From NCBI GenBank assembly GCA_023301025.1, contig JALZUR010000020.1, positions 62,001-126,000 on the forward strand: 64,000 bases of DNA. Reading direction: 5' to 3'. Made by a program: the position numbers and the translations under genes. Of this stretch, positions 1 through 8,172 are shown piece by piece. How positions within the stretch are numbered: position 1 is the first letter of the stretch; every line of letters starts with the position of its first letter. This DNA is from Bdellovibrionales bacterium (GTDB lineage: Bacteria > Bdellovibrionota > Bdellovibrionia > Bdellovibrionales > UBA1609). The notes beneath the pieces are model-generated. The model did no database searches. It was given only the letters and a program-made list of their open reading frames with translations, and had not been told where the DNA came from.

Positions 1-66
1 GTCATCAGAAATTTGGCTTGAGTCCATAGTAAAATCAGACTCTTTATTTTTATTACGCTTAGACAC
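1..66 (-). CDS. Possible N-terminal fragment of a gene running off the left edge
   Basis: On the minus strand a frame starting at a GTG (64-66) stays open to the window edge. It would encode a short, very hydrophilic Lys/Asn/Ser/Asp-rich peptide, and an in-frame ATG lies at 25-27. An in-frame stop lies just upstream of the GTG. There is only weak Shine-Dalgarno potential and too little sequence to name a family. The divergent sigma factor gene begins at 227, so the region 67-226 would hold both promoters. It could equally be chance. Confidence 0.25.
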   Translation of the reverse strand, partial: MSKRNKNKESDFTMDSSQISDD

Positions 67-128
67 AAAGTCTTTTCGGTACTCTAAGACCTAAGAATTA
101 ATCTTTGTCTCAATCTGAATCAAAATAA

Positions 129-144
129 AACTCATTTATGAGTT
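129..144. promoter_or_regulatory. Hyphenated palindrome upstream of the ECF sigma gene (candidate operator)
   Basis: A perfect inverted repeat with 7-bp arms (AACTCAT / ATGAGTT) and a 2-base centre lies about 85 bp before the sigma factor start. A 2-base centre is too tight for an RNA hairpin loop, so a dimeric-protein binding site is more natural than a terminator. No T-run follows. The rest of 67-226 is AT-rich with no other gene. Confidence 0.3.
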
Positions 145-226
145 AATTTACCAAATTTGTATTTTTTTATGAAACTTTATAAGCTTTAAGCGTGTTTAAC
201 TATTGGTAAACAAAAAGGGCTTATAA

Positions 227-802
227 ATGTTAAAGAACTTAAAAAGTGGCCTTCTAAAGAAAAAAACTGATGATGAGCTTGTAAAGCTTATTTCAGAAGG
301 TTCTGAGAGCAGTTTTCAGGTTTTATTTGAAAGATATGCCTCATTGGTTTTAGGTTTCTCTAAGAAAATGCTTGGCGGGCTTGATAAAGCTGAAGAGGCC
401 TCACAAGAGGTTTGGCTTAAAGTAGTTAAAAATGCACAGTCCTATGACTCAAGAGGACAGTTTAAGTCATGGCTTATGCGAGTTACTAAAAACCACTGCC
501 TTAATGTTCTTAGAAAAGATTCAAGGCTTGTTTTTACAGATAAGCTTGTAGAAGCCCCTCCTGAAAACACTAAAGATGCTGAGGAGGCCATGCTTTTAAA
601 TCTTTCTATGAGAGACCTTTCAGAAGCTTTAGATAAACTTCCTGACACCCAACGGGTAGCACTTACGCTTCTTGCCACGACGGAGCCAAGTTATGAAGAC
701 CTTGCTGAAGAGATGGGTGTTTCACTAGGGGCTTTAAAAAGTATAGTTCACAGAGGAAGAAAGTCTTTAAAGCTTATATTAGAAACAGGAGCTGCAGTAT
801 AA
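227..802 (+). CDS. RNA polymerase sigma factor, ECF (sigma-70 family)
   Basis: The 191-residue protein has the two-domain layout of extracytoplasmic-function sigma factors. Region 2 (about residues 29-95) includes the acidic EEASQEVWLKV stretch and the WL-RV-KN-C-N segment that melts and reads the -10 element. Region 4 (about 134-182) has a helix-turn-helix that reads the -35 element (YEDLAEEMGVSLGALKS). An AAGGG ribosome site precedes ATG 227 at good spacing. The stop overlaps the next ATG (TAATG), so it is translationally coupled to a putative membrane anti-sigma factor. It probably directs a stress or envelope regulon; the target promoters cannot be read from this window. Confidence 0.9.
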   Translation: MLKNLKSGLLKKKTDDELVKLISEGSESSFQVLFERYASLVLGFSKKMLGGLDKAEEASQEVWLKVVKNAQSYDSRGQFKSWLMRVTKNHCLNVLRKDSRLVFTDKLVEAPPENTKDAEEAMLLNLSMRDLSEALDKLPDTQRVALTLLATTEPSYEDLAEEMGVSLGALKSIVHRGRKSLKLILETGAAV

Positions 803-1134
803 TGAAAAATGAAAATGAATTTTATGAGACTCCTACGGAAAGTCATAAAAAAGCTGTTATAAACACAGTAAAATCAGAACTTAAAAAAAATAAAGACTCT
901 GCTCCCTCAAAGTATGCATTTTTTTCATGGCAAACAGCAGCTGTTACGGCTTTTGCTTCTTTATTTGTATACTTTCAATTAAACAATCCCTTACAAATTG
1001 ACGAAATGAATTCTAACCTTATAACAGAGCTTGCATCACTTAAGCCCATTGAGCGTGAAGTGATTGAAGAGTTAGAGTTTGTTGAGTTTTTAGACCAAAT
1101 GTCTGAACAAGAGATAAAGGAGATAACACTATGA
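802..1134 (+). CDS. Putative membrane anti-sigma factor, single-pass
   Basis: The 110-residue protein has a charged, probably cytoplasmic N-terminus (about 1-40), one transmembrane segment (about 43-62) and an acidic C-terminal part of about 48 residues that would face the periplasm. I recognise no conserved domain. The call rests on position, because it overlaps the end of the ECF sigma gene (TAATG), and on the topology usual for anti-sigma factors. The N-terminal part lacks the HxxxCxxC motif of zinc-binding anti-sigma factors, so binding would rely on a different fold. Its own stop overlaps the next gene (ATGA). Confidence 0.55.
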   Translation: MKNENEFYETPTESHKKAVINTVKSELKKNKDSAPSKYAFFSWQTAAVTAFASLFVYFQLNNPLQIDEMNSNLITELASLKPIEREVIEELEFVEFLDQMSEQEIKEITL

Positions 1135-1403
1135 TTAAAAAAACTTTTATTTTAATACTTTTTTTAAATTTTTCAGTTGTTAACTTTTCTTTTATTGACT
1201 CATCTTTTTCAAATACGGCTCAAGCCAGGAAAGGTCGCTCATCAGATTTTGACAACTATGAGCGTTATAAAAGCTACAATGCTCCAAAAAAGAAACATTT
1301 AAACGAAACATGGAAAAAGTTTAAAGAGCAGACCCATTGGGATGAACTTTCAGATAAAGAACGCTCAGAACTTAAAAGAAAAGTTTTTAAGAAAAAAAAA
1401 TAA
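1131..1403 (+). CDS. Small exported basic protein, third gene of the sigma operon
   Basis: This 90-residue protein has an N-terminal signal sequence (Lys-rich start, hydrophobic stretch about 4-22, possible cleavage after the SNTAQA segment). A very basic mature part ends in polylysine. The C-terminal motif W-x-x-L-S-x-K-E-R-x-x-L resembles the short helical repeats of DUF3106-type proteins that often accompany ECF sigma/anti-sigma pairs in myxobacteria and relatives. The gene overlaps its neighbour by 4 bp, so the three proteins are probably made together. It may act as a periplasmic partner or sensor for the anti-sigma factor. The family assignment is tentative. Confidence 0.5.
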   Translation: MIKKTFILILFLNFSVVNFSFIDSSFSNTAQARKGRSSDFDNYERYKSYNAPKKKHLNETWKKFKEQTHWDELSDKERSELKRKVFKKKK

Positions 1404-1412
1404 GACGTCTTA
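1391..1412 (-). terminator. Weak terminator-like palindrome after the photolyase pair
   Basis: A 12-bp palindrome (TAAGACGTCTTA, 1401-1412) is followed on the minus strand by nine T residues. It lies between the convergent sigma operon and photolyase genes. The stem is short and must lose its centre to form a loop, so termination would be inefficient. The T-run also encodes the C-terminal lysines of the plus-strand gene, which may be its only reason for existing. Confidence 0.3.
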
Positions 1413-1432
1413 AACTTCAAAAAAAATCTGAC

Positions 1433-2680
1433 TCACTTAATTAGCCATGCACTCTGATACTCATGATCTGGATCATACATATCGGCTTGTTTTTTGATAT
1501 TAAATATTCTGTCTCTGGGGTCAGAGCCCACACCAGCATTGTAATTCCAGTTACCCCAATTACTTTCAACATCAAAATCAATAAGGTATTTTTCAAAATG
1601 CTTAGCACCAAGGCGCCAGTCCAAGAACATATGTTTTGCTAGGTAGCTTGCAACATTTTGACGCCCACGATTAGACATCCAACCTGTTTGATGCAGTTCA
1701 ATCATATTTGCATTTACAAAAGGTTCTTTTGTCTCGCCTCTTGCCCATTGATTAAAATAAGCACCGTCTTTATCAACATCATCAATATAGAATACTTTAT
1801 ACCCAAGTCCATTAAGATTAAATATCTTATCTCCAAACTTTAAAGAATAGAGTTTGAAGTACTCTCTCCACATAAGTTCAAAGTAAATCCAGTAGGTAGA
1901 TTCATTTTTTTCAACCTGCTCTTCATACTCTAACAATTCATTCATCACTGTAATTGGTGAAAGTGAACCCAATGCCATCCACGGAGAAAATTTTGTAGAG
2001 TCAAAAAAATCTATCATCCCATTTCTAGTTTCTTTGTAGGTCCTTGCACGATCTTGGTTCCAAAAATAGTTTTTTAGATGTTCAAGTGAAGATTTCTCTC
2101 CACCTGTAAACATATCATTTTTAGTTAAACGTTCTAATCTTTCATTTAAAACACTCACTGTCTTATGCTCTAGATCTATCGGTTTAAAAGAATCAAAAGT
2201 AAGTGATTTACCTATTGTACATTTATTTAGTTGTGTTTGTTTTTTCTCTATCTTTTTTCTAAAAGAAGTAAAGCCTTTCGGAAGCATTTCTAAAGAAAAA
2301 GGCAACTCACTCAAAGCATAAAGAGTAGAATTTTCAACTTCAAAACACTCTGTATCTGACTGACAAGTCTTTTCTTTTAAAGTTTCAAATTCTTTTTGCT
2401 CCTTTGAATTATAAACTTTTGAAAAATAAATTTGATCAAATAATTTTAGATCTAACTCTTCTAAACTATTTATAAAGTAGAGCTTATGGCCTACTTCATT
2501 AAGCTGCATTTCTAGCTCTAAGAGTGATTCAATCAAAAATGAAAGTCTTGCCTCCCCCATTTCTTTAAAATCTTTCTTTAACCAGTATACAAAGGCACAA
2601 GATTTTGATTTTTTTAATACTTCAATAACCCTGTTTTCTTTTAATCTTAAGTCTTTGTTTAATAAATATAGTGATTTCAT
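1433..2680 (-). CDS. Cryptochrome DASH / photolyase family flavoprotein
   Basis: The 415-residue protein has an N-terminal alpha/beta antenna-binding domain (LYLLNKDLRLKEN) and a C-terminal FAD-binding helical domain. DASH-type signatures are visible: FTSFRKKIE near residue 140, TKFSPWMALGSLSP, ELMWREYF, then NANMIELHQTGWMSNRGRQNVASYL and NWGNWNYNAGVGSDPRDR. DASH proteins bind FAD and methenyltetrahydrofolate and repair cyclobutane dimers, mainly in single-stranded DNA, using light. Its ATG lies immediately before the stop of the upstream photolyase gene with no spacer, so the two are one transcript. The protein is slightly short for the family. Confidence 0.88.
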   Translation of the reverse strand: MKSLYLLNKDLRLKENRVIEVLKKSKSCAFVYWLKKDFKEMGEARLSFLIESLLELEMQLNEVGHKLYFINSLEELDLKLFDQIYFSKVYNSKEQKEFETLKEKTCQSDTECFEVENSTLYALSELPFSLEMLPKGFTSFRKKIEKKQTQLNKCTIGKSLTFDSFKPIDLEHKTVSVLNERLERLTKNDMFTGGEKSSLEHLKNYFWNQDRARTYKETRNGMIDFFDSTKFSPWMALGSLSPITVMNELLEYEEQVEKNESTYWIYFELMWREYFKLYSLKFGDKIFNLNGLGYKVFYIDDVDKDGAYFNQWARGETKEPFVNANMIELHQTGWMSNRGRQNVASYLAKHMFLDWRLGAKHFEKYLIDFDVESNWGNWNYNAGVGSDPRDRIFNIKKQADMYDPDHEYQSAWLIK

Positions 2681-4180
2681 TTAAAAAATCCTTCTGCTTT
2701 GAGTTGGAAAATTTTTATTTTTACGACTTCCATGCTTAAGGTAGACGGCTTTAGACTCTTGAATTACAGAAGACTTTTTTCTCCAATCAAAAATCGTATC
2801 TTTAGCTTTCTTGTAGGCTTTTTTGTGTTCAACAATTGGCATCGGGTAGTTGTCTCCCAATCTGACATCAGCCATTTGTAAAATCATAGGTGGTGCATTC
2901 CAAGGTTCACTTAGAAATTTTGGATCAAGTTCTGATAGCTCTGGGCAGTACTCTTTTATAAAAAGTCCGTTTGGATCTTGATCTATTGTCTGCTTGATTG
3001 GGGAATAAATTCTTATGCTGTTGATCCCAGTGACTCCTGACTGCATCTGAAGTTGGCTGAAATGAATACCGGGTTCAAAATCAACAAAAAGCTTTGCAAG
3101 ATGATGAGAGATCATACGCCAGTGAATCCACAACTGATAACTTGCAAAACTCACAAGCATAGCTCTCATTCTAAAGTTGATCCAACCTTTCTGGATCAAA
3201 GCTCTCATGCAAGCATCAATTAAAGGATAACCCGTTTCCCCTTTTTTCCAAGCCTCAAAATACATCTCATTGTGATGATCTTCTCTTAACCCATCAAAGG
3301 CTCGATTCATATTTCTAAATTCAATTTCTGGTTCACTCTCTATTTTTTGAATAAAATGACAGTGCCACCAGAGTCTACTTTCAAAAGATTTTAATGACCC
3401 ATACCAATTCTTTTCTCTTTCAAAGCTTAAGCTTTTAATTTTATAGCGCTGTTCTTCGATACTTTGATGTATTTGAGTTAAGGACAGGTTTCCCCAACTG
3501 ATATATGGGCTTACTCTACTGCATGAATTGAAGGCTGTTACAGGACTTGAAAGCTCTTTTGAGTAACGCTCACCTCTTGAAGTATAAAAAGAGTTTAAAG
3601 TATTTAAAGCTTCAGATTCTCCACCTTTTTGAATACTTGTAGTTTTTTGTGTTTCCAGAGAGTGTAGATTCAATAAAGAGTCTAAATCTGTATCTGTATT
3701 TTGTTTAAAATCTTTTATAAGATCTCTTTCGATTATTTTTGATCTATTAACATGCCAACGGTTTCGATCTTTTAAACCTCTTAAAACAGAGAATTGCTTA
3801 AACTCTTTAAGTACTACAGCATTTTCACTACACCACTTTGAAACCTTTAAATCTCTTTTGTAAGTCCATAAAAGTCCTGTCTCTTCATGCGCAAAAATAT
3901 TTTGAAAAGCTATTTTATCTTTTAGCTTTTTAAAAACGTCTAAAACATCACCTGTTATAACTAATAAAGGGACTCCTCTCTTTTTAAGACTACCTGAAAG
4001 CTCTAAAAGAGAATCTTTTAAAAACTTCTTGTGGAAATCTGAACACTCCTTAGACTTTAGCCATTGCTCTTCAACGACGTAAACCGCAAGTGTTGGCCCG
4101 TTTTCTACAGCAAATTTTAAAGGCTGATGGTCTAGAGCTCTTAAGTCTTTTTTCAGCCAAACAATATTTTTGATAAACAT
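2681..4180 (-). CDS. Second photolyase/cryptochrome family protein
   Basis: The protein of about 499 residues has the photolyase two-domain layout. The antenna domain starts with NIVWLKKDLRALDHQPL. The FAD domain carries SRLWWHCHFIQK, GYPLIDACMRALIQKGWINFRMRAML and W-x-H-F-x-QMQSGVTGINSIRIYSP. It differs from the DASH neighbour and belongs to a separate branch of the COG0415 family; whether it repairs CPD lesions, (6-4) lesions or acts as a light sensor cannot be read here. I chose ATG 4178-4180 because the photolyase fold begins there; an upstream TTG at 4219 would add 13 unaligned residues. The gene is transcribed first and abuts the DASH gene. Confidence 0.85.
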   Translation of the reverse strand: MFIKNIVWLKKDLRALDHQPLKFAVENGPTLAVYVVEEQWLKSKECSDFHKKFLKDSLLELSGSLKKRGVPLLVITGDVLDVFKKLKDKIAFQNIFAHEETGLLWTYKRDLKVSKWCSENAVVLKEFKQFSVLRGLKDRNRWHVNRSKIIERDLIKDFKQNTDTDLDSLLNLHSLETQKTTSIQKGGESEALNTLNSFYTSRGERYSKELSSPVTAFNSCSRVSPYISWGNLSLTQIHQSIEEQRYKIKSLSFEREKNWYGSLKSFESRLWWHCHFIQKIESEPEIEFRNMNRAFDGLREDHHNEMYFEAWKKGETGYPLIDACMRALIQKGWINFRMRAMLVSFASYQLWIHWRMISHHLAKLFVDFEPGIHFSQLQMQSGVTGINSIRIYSPIKQTIDQDPNGLFIKEYCPELSELDPKFLSEPWNAPPMILQMADVRLGDNYPMPIVEHKKAYKKAKDTIFDWRKKSSVIQESKAVYLKHGSRKNKNFPTQSRRIF

Positions 4181-4274
4181 TTTTCTTGAAGTTGTAGACA
4201 CTTTTTTAGAATGACCCAATTATTATGTTGATGTCACTTTTAAGAAAGATTAGGAGTCATTTTAGAATAACTTT

Positions 4275-5342
4275 TCACTTAGTTTCTCTTTGACTCGCTT
4301 TTACAGCATGAAGCTGACCACAAGCTGCGTATATATCAGTTCCTCTTGTTTTTCTTCTGTAGGCTCTTACACCGCTTTTAATCAAATGTCTTTGAAAAGC
4401 TTCGATATTTGATTCTTCAGGACATTTAAAATCTGATCCAGGGTGCTCATTAAAAGGTATTAAATTCACCATGGCTTTTCTATTTTTTAAAAGTTTAACA
4501 AGCTCTTTTGCATTTTCAATAGAGTCTGTTTTGTCTTTTAAAAGAACATACTCAAAAGTCACTTCCGAACCTGTTTTTTCACTGTGTTCATCAGTAGCTT
4601 TTAAAAGATCAGAAATAGAGTATTTTTTATTGATAGGCATTATCTCTGAACGCACTTGATCATTTGAACCATTGAGACTCACAGCCAGATTTACGCCTGA
4701 TTCTGTAACTTTAGGTATATGTTGCACTAAACCTGAGGTTGAAACGGTGATTCTTTTTTTCGAAAGGTGAATACCTTTATCACTCGTTAATATATCAATA
4801 GCTTCAAAAACATTATCTGAATTGTCTAAAGGCTCACCCATTCCCATAAACACAATGCTCGATATTCCTTTTTCACCTTTGGACTTGTGTCTGTTATCTA
4901 CTTCTAAAAACTGCCCCACAATTTCTGAAGCTGTAAGGCGTTTTTTAAGTTTAAACTTTCCAGTGTAGCAAAAAGTGCAACCTAAGTTACAACCGACTTC
5001 CGAAGAAACACAGAGTGTTTTCCTATCCTTATTGGGAATCATAACAGTTTCGACTGTCAGCCCTTCACCAGCATCAAAAAGATATTTTTCTGTACCATCT
5101 GTACTTACTTTATAATCGACAACTGAAGGCCTGTTAAAATTCATCCACTCAGGAAGATTTTCTCTAATGCTCTGACTTAAGTCTGTCATTTCATTTAAAG
5201 ATTCTATTCTCTTTTTATAGACCCATCCAAAAATCTGGTCTGAGCGAAAGGGCTTTTCTCCCTTCTCTTTAAAAAAAGTTCTTAGGCCTTTTAGGCCATG
5301 ATCATAAAAATTTGGTCCATCAACAGTCATAATGAGTGTCAT
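4275..5342 (-). CDS. rlmN: Dual-specificity RNA methyltransferase RlmN (23S A2503 / tRNA A37)
   Basis: This is a 355-residue radical-SAM enzyme of normal length. The cluster-binding CxxxCxxC motif is CNLGCTFC (Cys118, 122, 125). The second pair needed for methylene transfer is also present: a cysteine in the TLCVSSEVG segment (about 111) and the C-terminal one in YAACGQLHA. The GEKPFRSDQIFGWVY N-terminus is typical. It adds a C2 methyl group to A2503 of 23S rRNA and A37 of some tRNAs, which improves decoding fidelity. An internal ATG four codons in is an alternative start. Confidence 0.95.
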   Translation of the reverse strand: MTLIMTVDGPNFYDHGLKGLRTFFKEKGEKPFRSDQIFGWVYKKRIESLNEMTDLSQSIRENLPEWMNFNRPSVVDYKVSTDGTEKYLFDAGEGLTVETVMIPNKDRKTLCVSSEVGCNLGCTFCYTGKFKLKKRLTASEIVGQFLEVDNRHKSKGEKGISSIVFMGMGEPLDNSDNVFEAIDILTSDKGIHLSKKRITVSTSGLVQHIPKVTESGVNLAVSLNGSNDQVRSEIMPINKKYSISDLLKATDEHSEKTGSEVTFEYVLLKDKTDSIENAKELVKLLKNRKAMVNLIPFNEHPGSDFKCPEESNIEAFQRHLIKSGVRAYRRKTRGTDIYAACGQLHAVKASQRETK

Positions 5343-5444
5343 CTCTTAGAAGAATAAAATTGTAAATCAAAGTCTTTATTTGTGAAAAAATTAGCCTAAA
5401 TATAACAACACCACTGCTAGCTTCAATATAAGTTAAATACACGA

Positions 5445-6467
5445 CTATTTTAGTATATCTTCAAATCTTAGTGTCACGGCGCCCACTTTAGCCACTACAA
5501 AGCCTGCACAAATATTTGAAAATATAGAAGCCTCTTTAAGTGATAATCCATGACTCAAAGCCAAGGACAAACTAGAAACTACTGTATCTCCAGCACCAGT
5601 CACATCAAAAACATTTTTAGCAAAAGTCGGAACCCTAAGCTCAAGGTCTTTAGAAAATAAACACATTCCTTTAGCGCCCATGGTATTGATAATGTGAGAA
5701 AATTCTCCCTCTTTTGAGATTGAAGATAAAAGCTCTTTGTATGAACTGCTTTCTTGAGACGAGTAGGCCATAACCTCTTTTTGATTAGGCTTGAAGTAAT
5801 CAGCCCCTCTATACTTTTTAAGAGGTGCTTTAGAACTTGGGTCTACAAACACAGAGACATTGTTAGCCTTAGCTTGATCTATTAAGAGACTACACAGTTC
5901 TTTTGTTAAAAAACCTTTTCCATAATCTTGAAGAATTACAGCTGAATAAGAAGACCAGTTAAGATCTTTTACGTGTTTACTAACCAAAGACCACTCTTCA
6001 TTAGACAATGTTGTTTGCTTTTCTTCATCAATTCTTAACAAGTGATGCTGCCCACTTAAAACTCTTGTTTTTAAAGTAGTGGGCCTTGTTTTAGAGTGTA
6101 CAAAAATTGTATTTAAGTTTTTATCTTGTTTAGCTAAGTCTTTAATTTTTTCAGAAGCCTCATCACTGCCAATAACTGAAAATAAATCACACTCAGAAAA
6201 CAAAGATGTTAAATTTTTTGCGACATTTGCAGAAAGCCCTAACTTCTCTTCTCGTCTGTTGACTAAAGCTACTGGCACAGGAGCTTCTGGGCTTATGCGA
6301 CTGACATCCGTATAAATGTACTGATCAAGCCCTATATCACCAACAACTAAAAATCTTTTAGCCGAAAGCTCATTTTTAGCACCTTTTTCTATAAATAAAT
6401 TTACTTTTTCCCTACACGTTTGGAGTTCAGATTCAGTGATCAAATTAAAAAGTGTGTCATCAATCAT
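5445..6467 (-). CDS. rfaE1: PfkB-family sugar kinase, heptose-7-phosphate kinase type (RfaE1/HldE kinase domain)
   Basis: The 340-residue protein has the ribokinase fold. The N-terminal VVGDIGLDQYIYTDVSRISPEAPVPV segment is typical of the kinase half of HldE, which phosphorylates heptose-7-phosphate at C1 for LPS core synthesis. The PfkB signature with the catalytic Asp is DVTGAGDTVVS near the C-terminus. The cytidylyltransferase half found in enterobacterial HldE is absent, so it would need a separate partner that is not in this window. The gene stands alone, divergent from pyrD. A related substrate such as another sugar cannot be excluded. Confidence 0.82.
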   Translation of the reverse strand: MIDDTLFNLITESELQTCREKVNLFIEKGAKNELSAKRFLVVGDIGLDQYIYTDVSRISPEAPVPVALVNRREEKLGLSANVAKNLTSLFSECDLFSVIGSDEASEKIKDLAKQDKNLNTIFVHSKTRPTTLKTRVLSGQHHLLRIDEEKQTTLSNEEWSLVSKHVKDLNWSSYSAVILQDYGKGFLTKELCSLLIDQAKANNVSVFVDPSSKAPLKKYRGADYFKPNQKEVMAYSSQESSSYKELLSSISKEGEFSHIINTMGAKGMCLFSKDLELRVPTFAKNVFDVTGAGDTVVSSLSLALSHGLSLKEASIFSNICAGFVVAKVGAVTLRFEDILK

Positions 6468-6630
6468 AAGTCATTTTATCCAGTGATTTTTATTTCAAGT
6501 CCAGTAAAAAGAGGTGCTTTAAAAAATCCTCATTGTATTCTCATTTTTCTTTAATTCTTACTCCCTTAAGGACAAATCATGAGATAAAGTCTCTTGAACT
6601 CAAAGGTCATAAAGTATAACTTCCAAAATA

Positions 6631-7623
6631 ATGAAACCTTGGCTTTATATTCCACCTAAAATATCTCACGACCTTTCCCCTTATGTATTGAAATCTTTGG
6701 CTCTCTTTAAACCATGGCCCAAAGAGCTAAAATCTAAAAAAACTTTGATGTCCTTAGATTTTTTCTCCCCCTTTGGCACAGCTGGAGGTTTAGACAAAAC
6801 AGCTGAGAGTATGCACTCATGGGCCAAGCTTGGTGCTGGTTTTATCGAAATAGGCACCTTCACTCCAAAACCTCAGAAGGCCAACCCTGGAACAGTGCTC
6901 TTAAGAAGCCTAAAAGATCAGGCACTTTGGAACGCCATGGGTTTTCCTAATGCTGGCTTCAAAAACGTTATAAAAAAAGTAGAAGCCTATAAAAAAGCTT
7001 CCAACCTTAAAAAACTACCACCTCTTTTTATCAATGTAGGAAAAAATAGAGATACGGATCTTAAAAAAGCTCATTTAGACTATGTAAAAGGAATCCATTT
7101 TTTTTCTAAAACAGCTGATGCTTTTGTCATAAATATTTCAAGCCCAAACACAAAAGACTTAAGACTGCTTCACGAAAAAGATAGGTTTATTCCTTTCATA
7201 GAGCCTATACTTGAAGCCTCTAATTCTATTAATAAACCCGCTATTCTTAAACTTTCTCCAGATTTAGAGAAAAGTGAATTTGATACATTTATTCGCCTTT
7301 GTACAAAGCTTCCTATTGCAGGCATCACTTTGACAAACACTACAAACCAAAGATCTAAAAATTTATATAAGACATTTCCAAATCATGGTGGACTCTCTGG
7401 CACTCCTTTAACATCACTGGCCTGTGAAAAATTACAAGATGCTAGGGCAATTTTGAATGAAGAAGGATCAAAGCAAAGCCTCATTTCAGTGGGCGGAGTC
7501 ATGACCCCCGCCCAAGCAAATAAAAGATTAAAAATGGGTGCTGACCTAGTTCAGATGTATTCTGGCTTGATTTTTTACGGGCCAAATTTGCTTAAAGACA
7601 GTGCAAATTTTAAATCTCACTGA
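6631..7623 (+). CDS. pyrD: Dihydroorotate dehydrogenase (quinone), class 2
   Basis: The 330-residue flavoenzyme oxidises dihydroorotate to orotate in pyrimidine synthesis and passes electrons to quinone at the inner membrane. Seen: SPFGTAGGLDKTAE (substrate/FMN loop), GFIEIGTFTPKPQ, NISSPNTKDLR with the class-2 catalytic Ser, TLTNTTN and the FMN phosphate site SVGGVMTPAQA. The N-terminal hydrophobic helices are shorter than in E. coli. No Shine-Dalgarno precedes ATG 6631, and a plausible -10 (TATAAC) lies about 12 bp before it, so the mRNA may be nearly leaderless. pyrE lies elsewhere in the window. Confidence 0.92.
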   Translation: MKPWLYIPPKISHDLSPYVLKSLALFKPWPKELKSKKTLMSLDFFSPFGTAGGLDKTAESMHSWAKLGAGFIEIGTFTPKPQKANPGTVLLRSLKDQALWNAMGFPNAGFKNVIKKVEAYKKASNLKKLPPLFINVGKNRDTDLKKAHLDYVKGIHFFSKTADAFVINISSPNTKDLRLLHEKDRFIPFIEPILEASNSINKPAILKLSPDLEKSEFDTFIRLCTKLPIAGITLTNTTNQRSKNLYKTFPNHGGLSGTPLTSLACEKLQDARAILNEEGSKQSLISVGGVMTPAQANKRLKMGADLVQMYSGLIFYGPNLLKDSANFKSH

Positions 7624-7683
7624 ATGGACTTTCTGATAAAATAACCTGACCACCCTTGATTATTGAGTTAGCCTGGTAGGAAT

Positions 7684-8172
7684 ATGGTTAAAAGTCGTAA
7701 ATGCTATTGGATCCCTGTTGTTACCGCTCTTATGGCTAAGGGCGATGAAGTTTTATTAGGCTTGAGACCAAAAGGCACCAACCTTGCTGGCTTTTGGGAG
7801 TTTCCTGGTGGAAAAATCGAACCAGAAGAGCATCCAAAACTGGCTTTAAAAAGAGAGCTAAAAGAAGAGTTAGGAATTGAAGCAGAGATTGGCCCTCTGA
7901 GATTTAGTGGAGTTCACTCTTATGGAGAGTCTGGCATTCTTTTAATGTTTTATGAAGTTCCTTACTGGAAAGGTGAGCCAAAAACTCTTCACCACGAATC
8001 TTTAAAGTGGGTAAAAATAACAGATCTTAAAGATGAGAAACTACCTGAAGCCAACTTCAAACTCTTAGATAAAATCATTGAAGCTCTAGAGCTTCCTCTA
8101 TTTAAGGCCATCACTACTGCTAAGCAAGAACAAAGAAAAGATGTTAGTGAAAACAAGAGTAAAGACCTCTAA
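7684..8172 (+). CDS. mutT: NUDIX hydrolase, MutT type (8-oxo-dGTP diphosphatase)
   Basis: The 162-residue protein carries a complete NUDIX box at about residues 42-64 (GG-KIEPEEHPKLALKRELKEELGIE), with the REL-EEL metal-binding core. GFWEFPGGK before it is characteristic of the MutT subgroup that cleans 8-oxo-dGTP from the nucleotide pool. A C-terminal tail of about 20 charged residues is extra. The gene ends in an overlap with the glycosyltransferase start (TAATG), so they are co-translated. Other nucleotide substrates are possible. Confidence 0.85.
   Translation: MVKSRKCYWIPVVTALMAKGDEVLLGLRPKGTNLAGFWEFPGGKIEPEEHPKLALKRELKEELGIEAEIGPLRFSGVHSYGESGILLMFYEVPYWKGEPKTLHHESLKWVKITDLKDEKLPEANFKLLDKIIEALELPLFKAITTAKQEQRKDVSENKSKDL

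Noticed and set aside
171-195. ECF-type autoregulatory promoter (GAAACTT ... CGTG) before the sigma gene
   Set aside because: The spacing of about 13 bp is shorter than the usual 16-17 for such promoters, so I could not support it.
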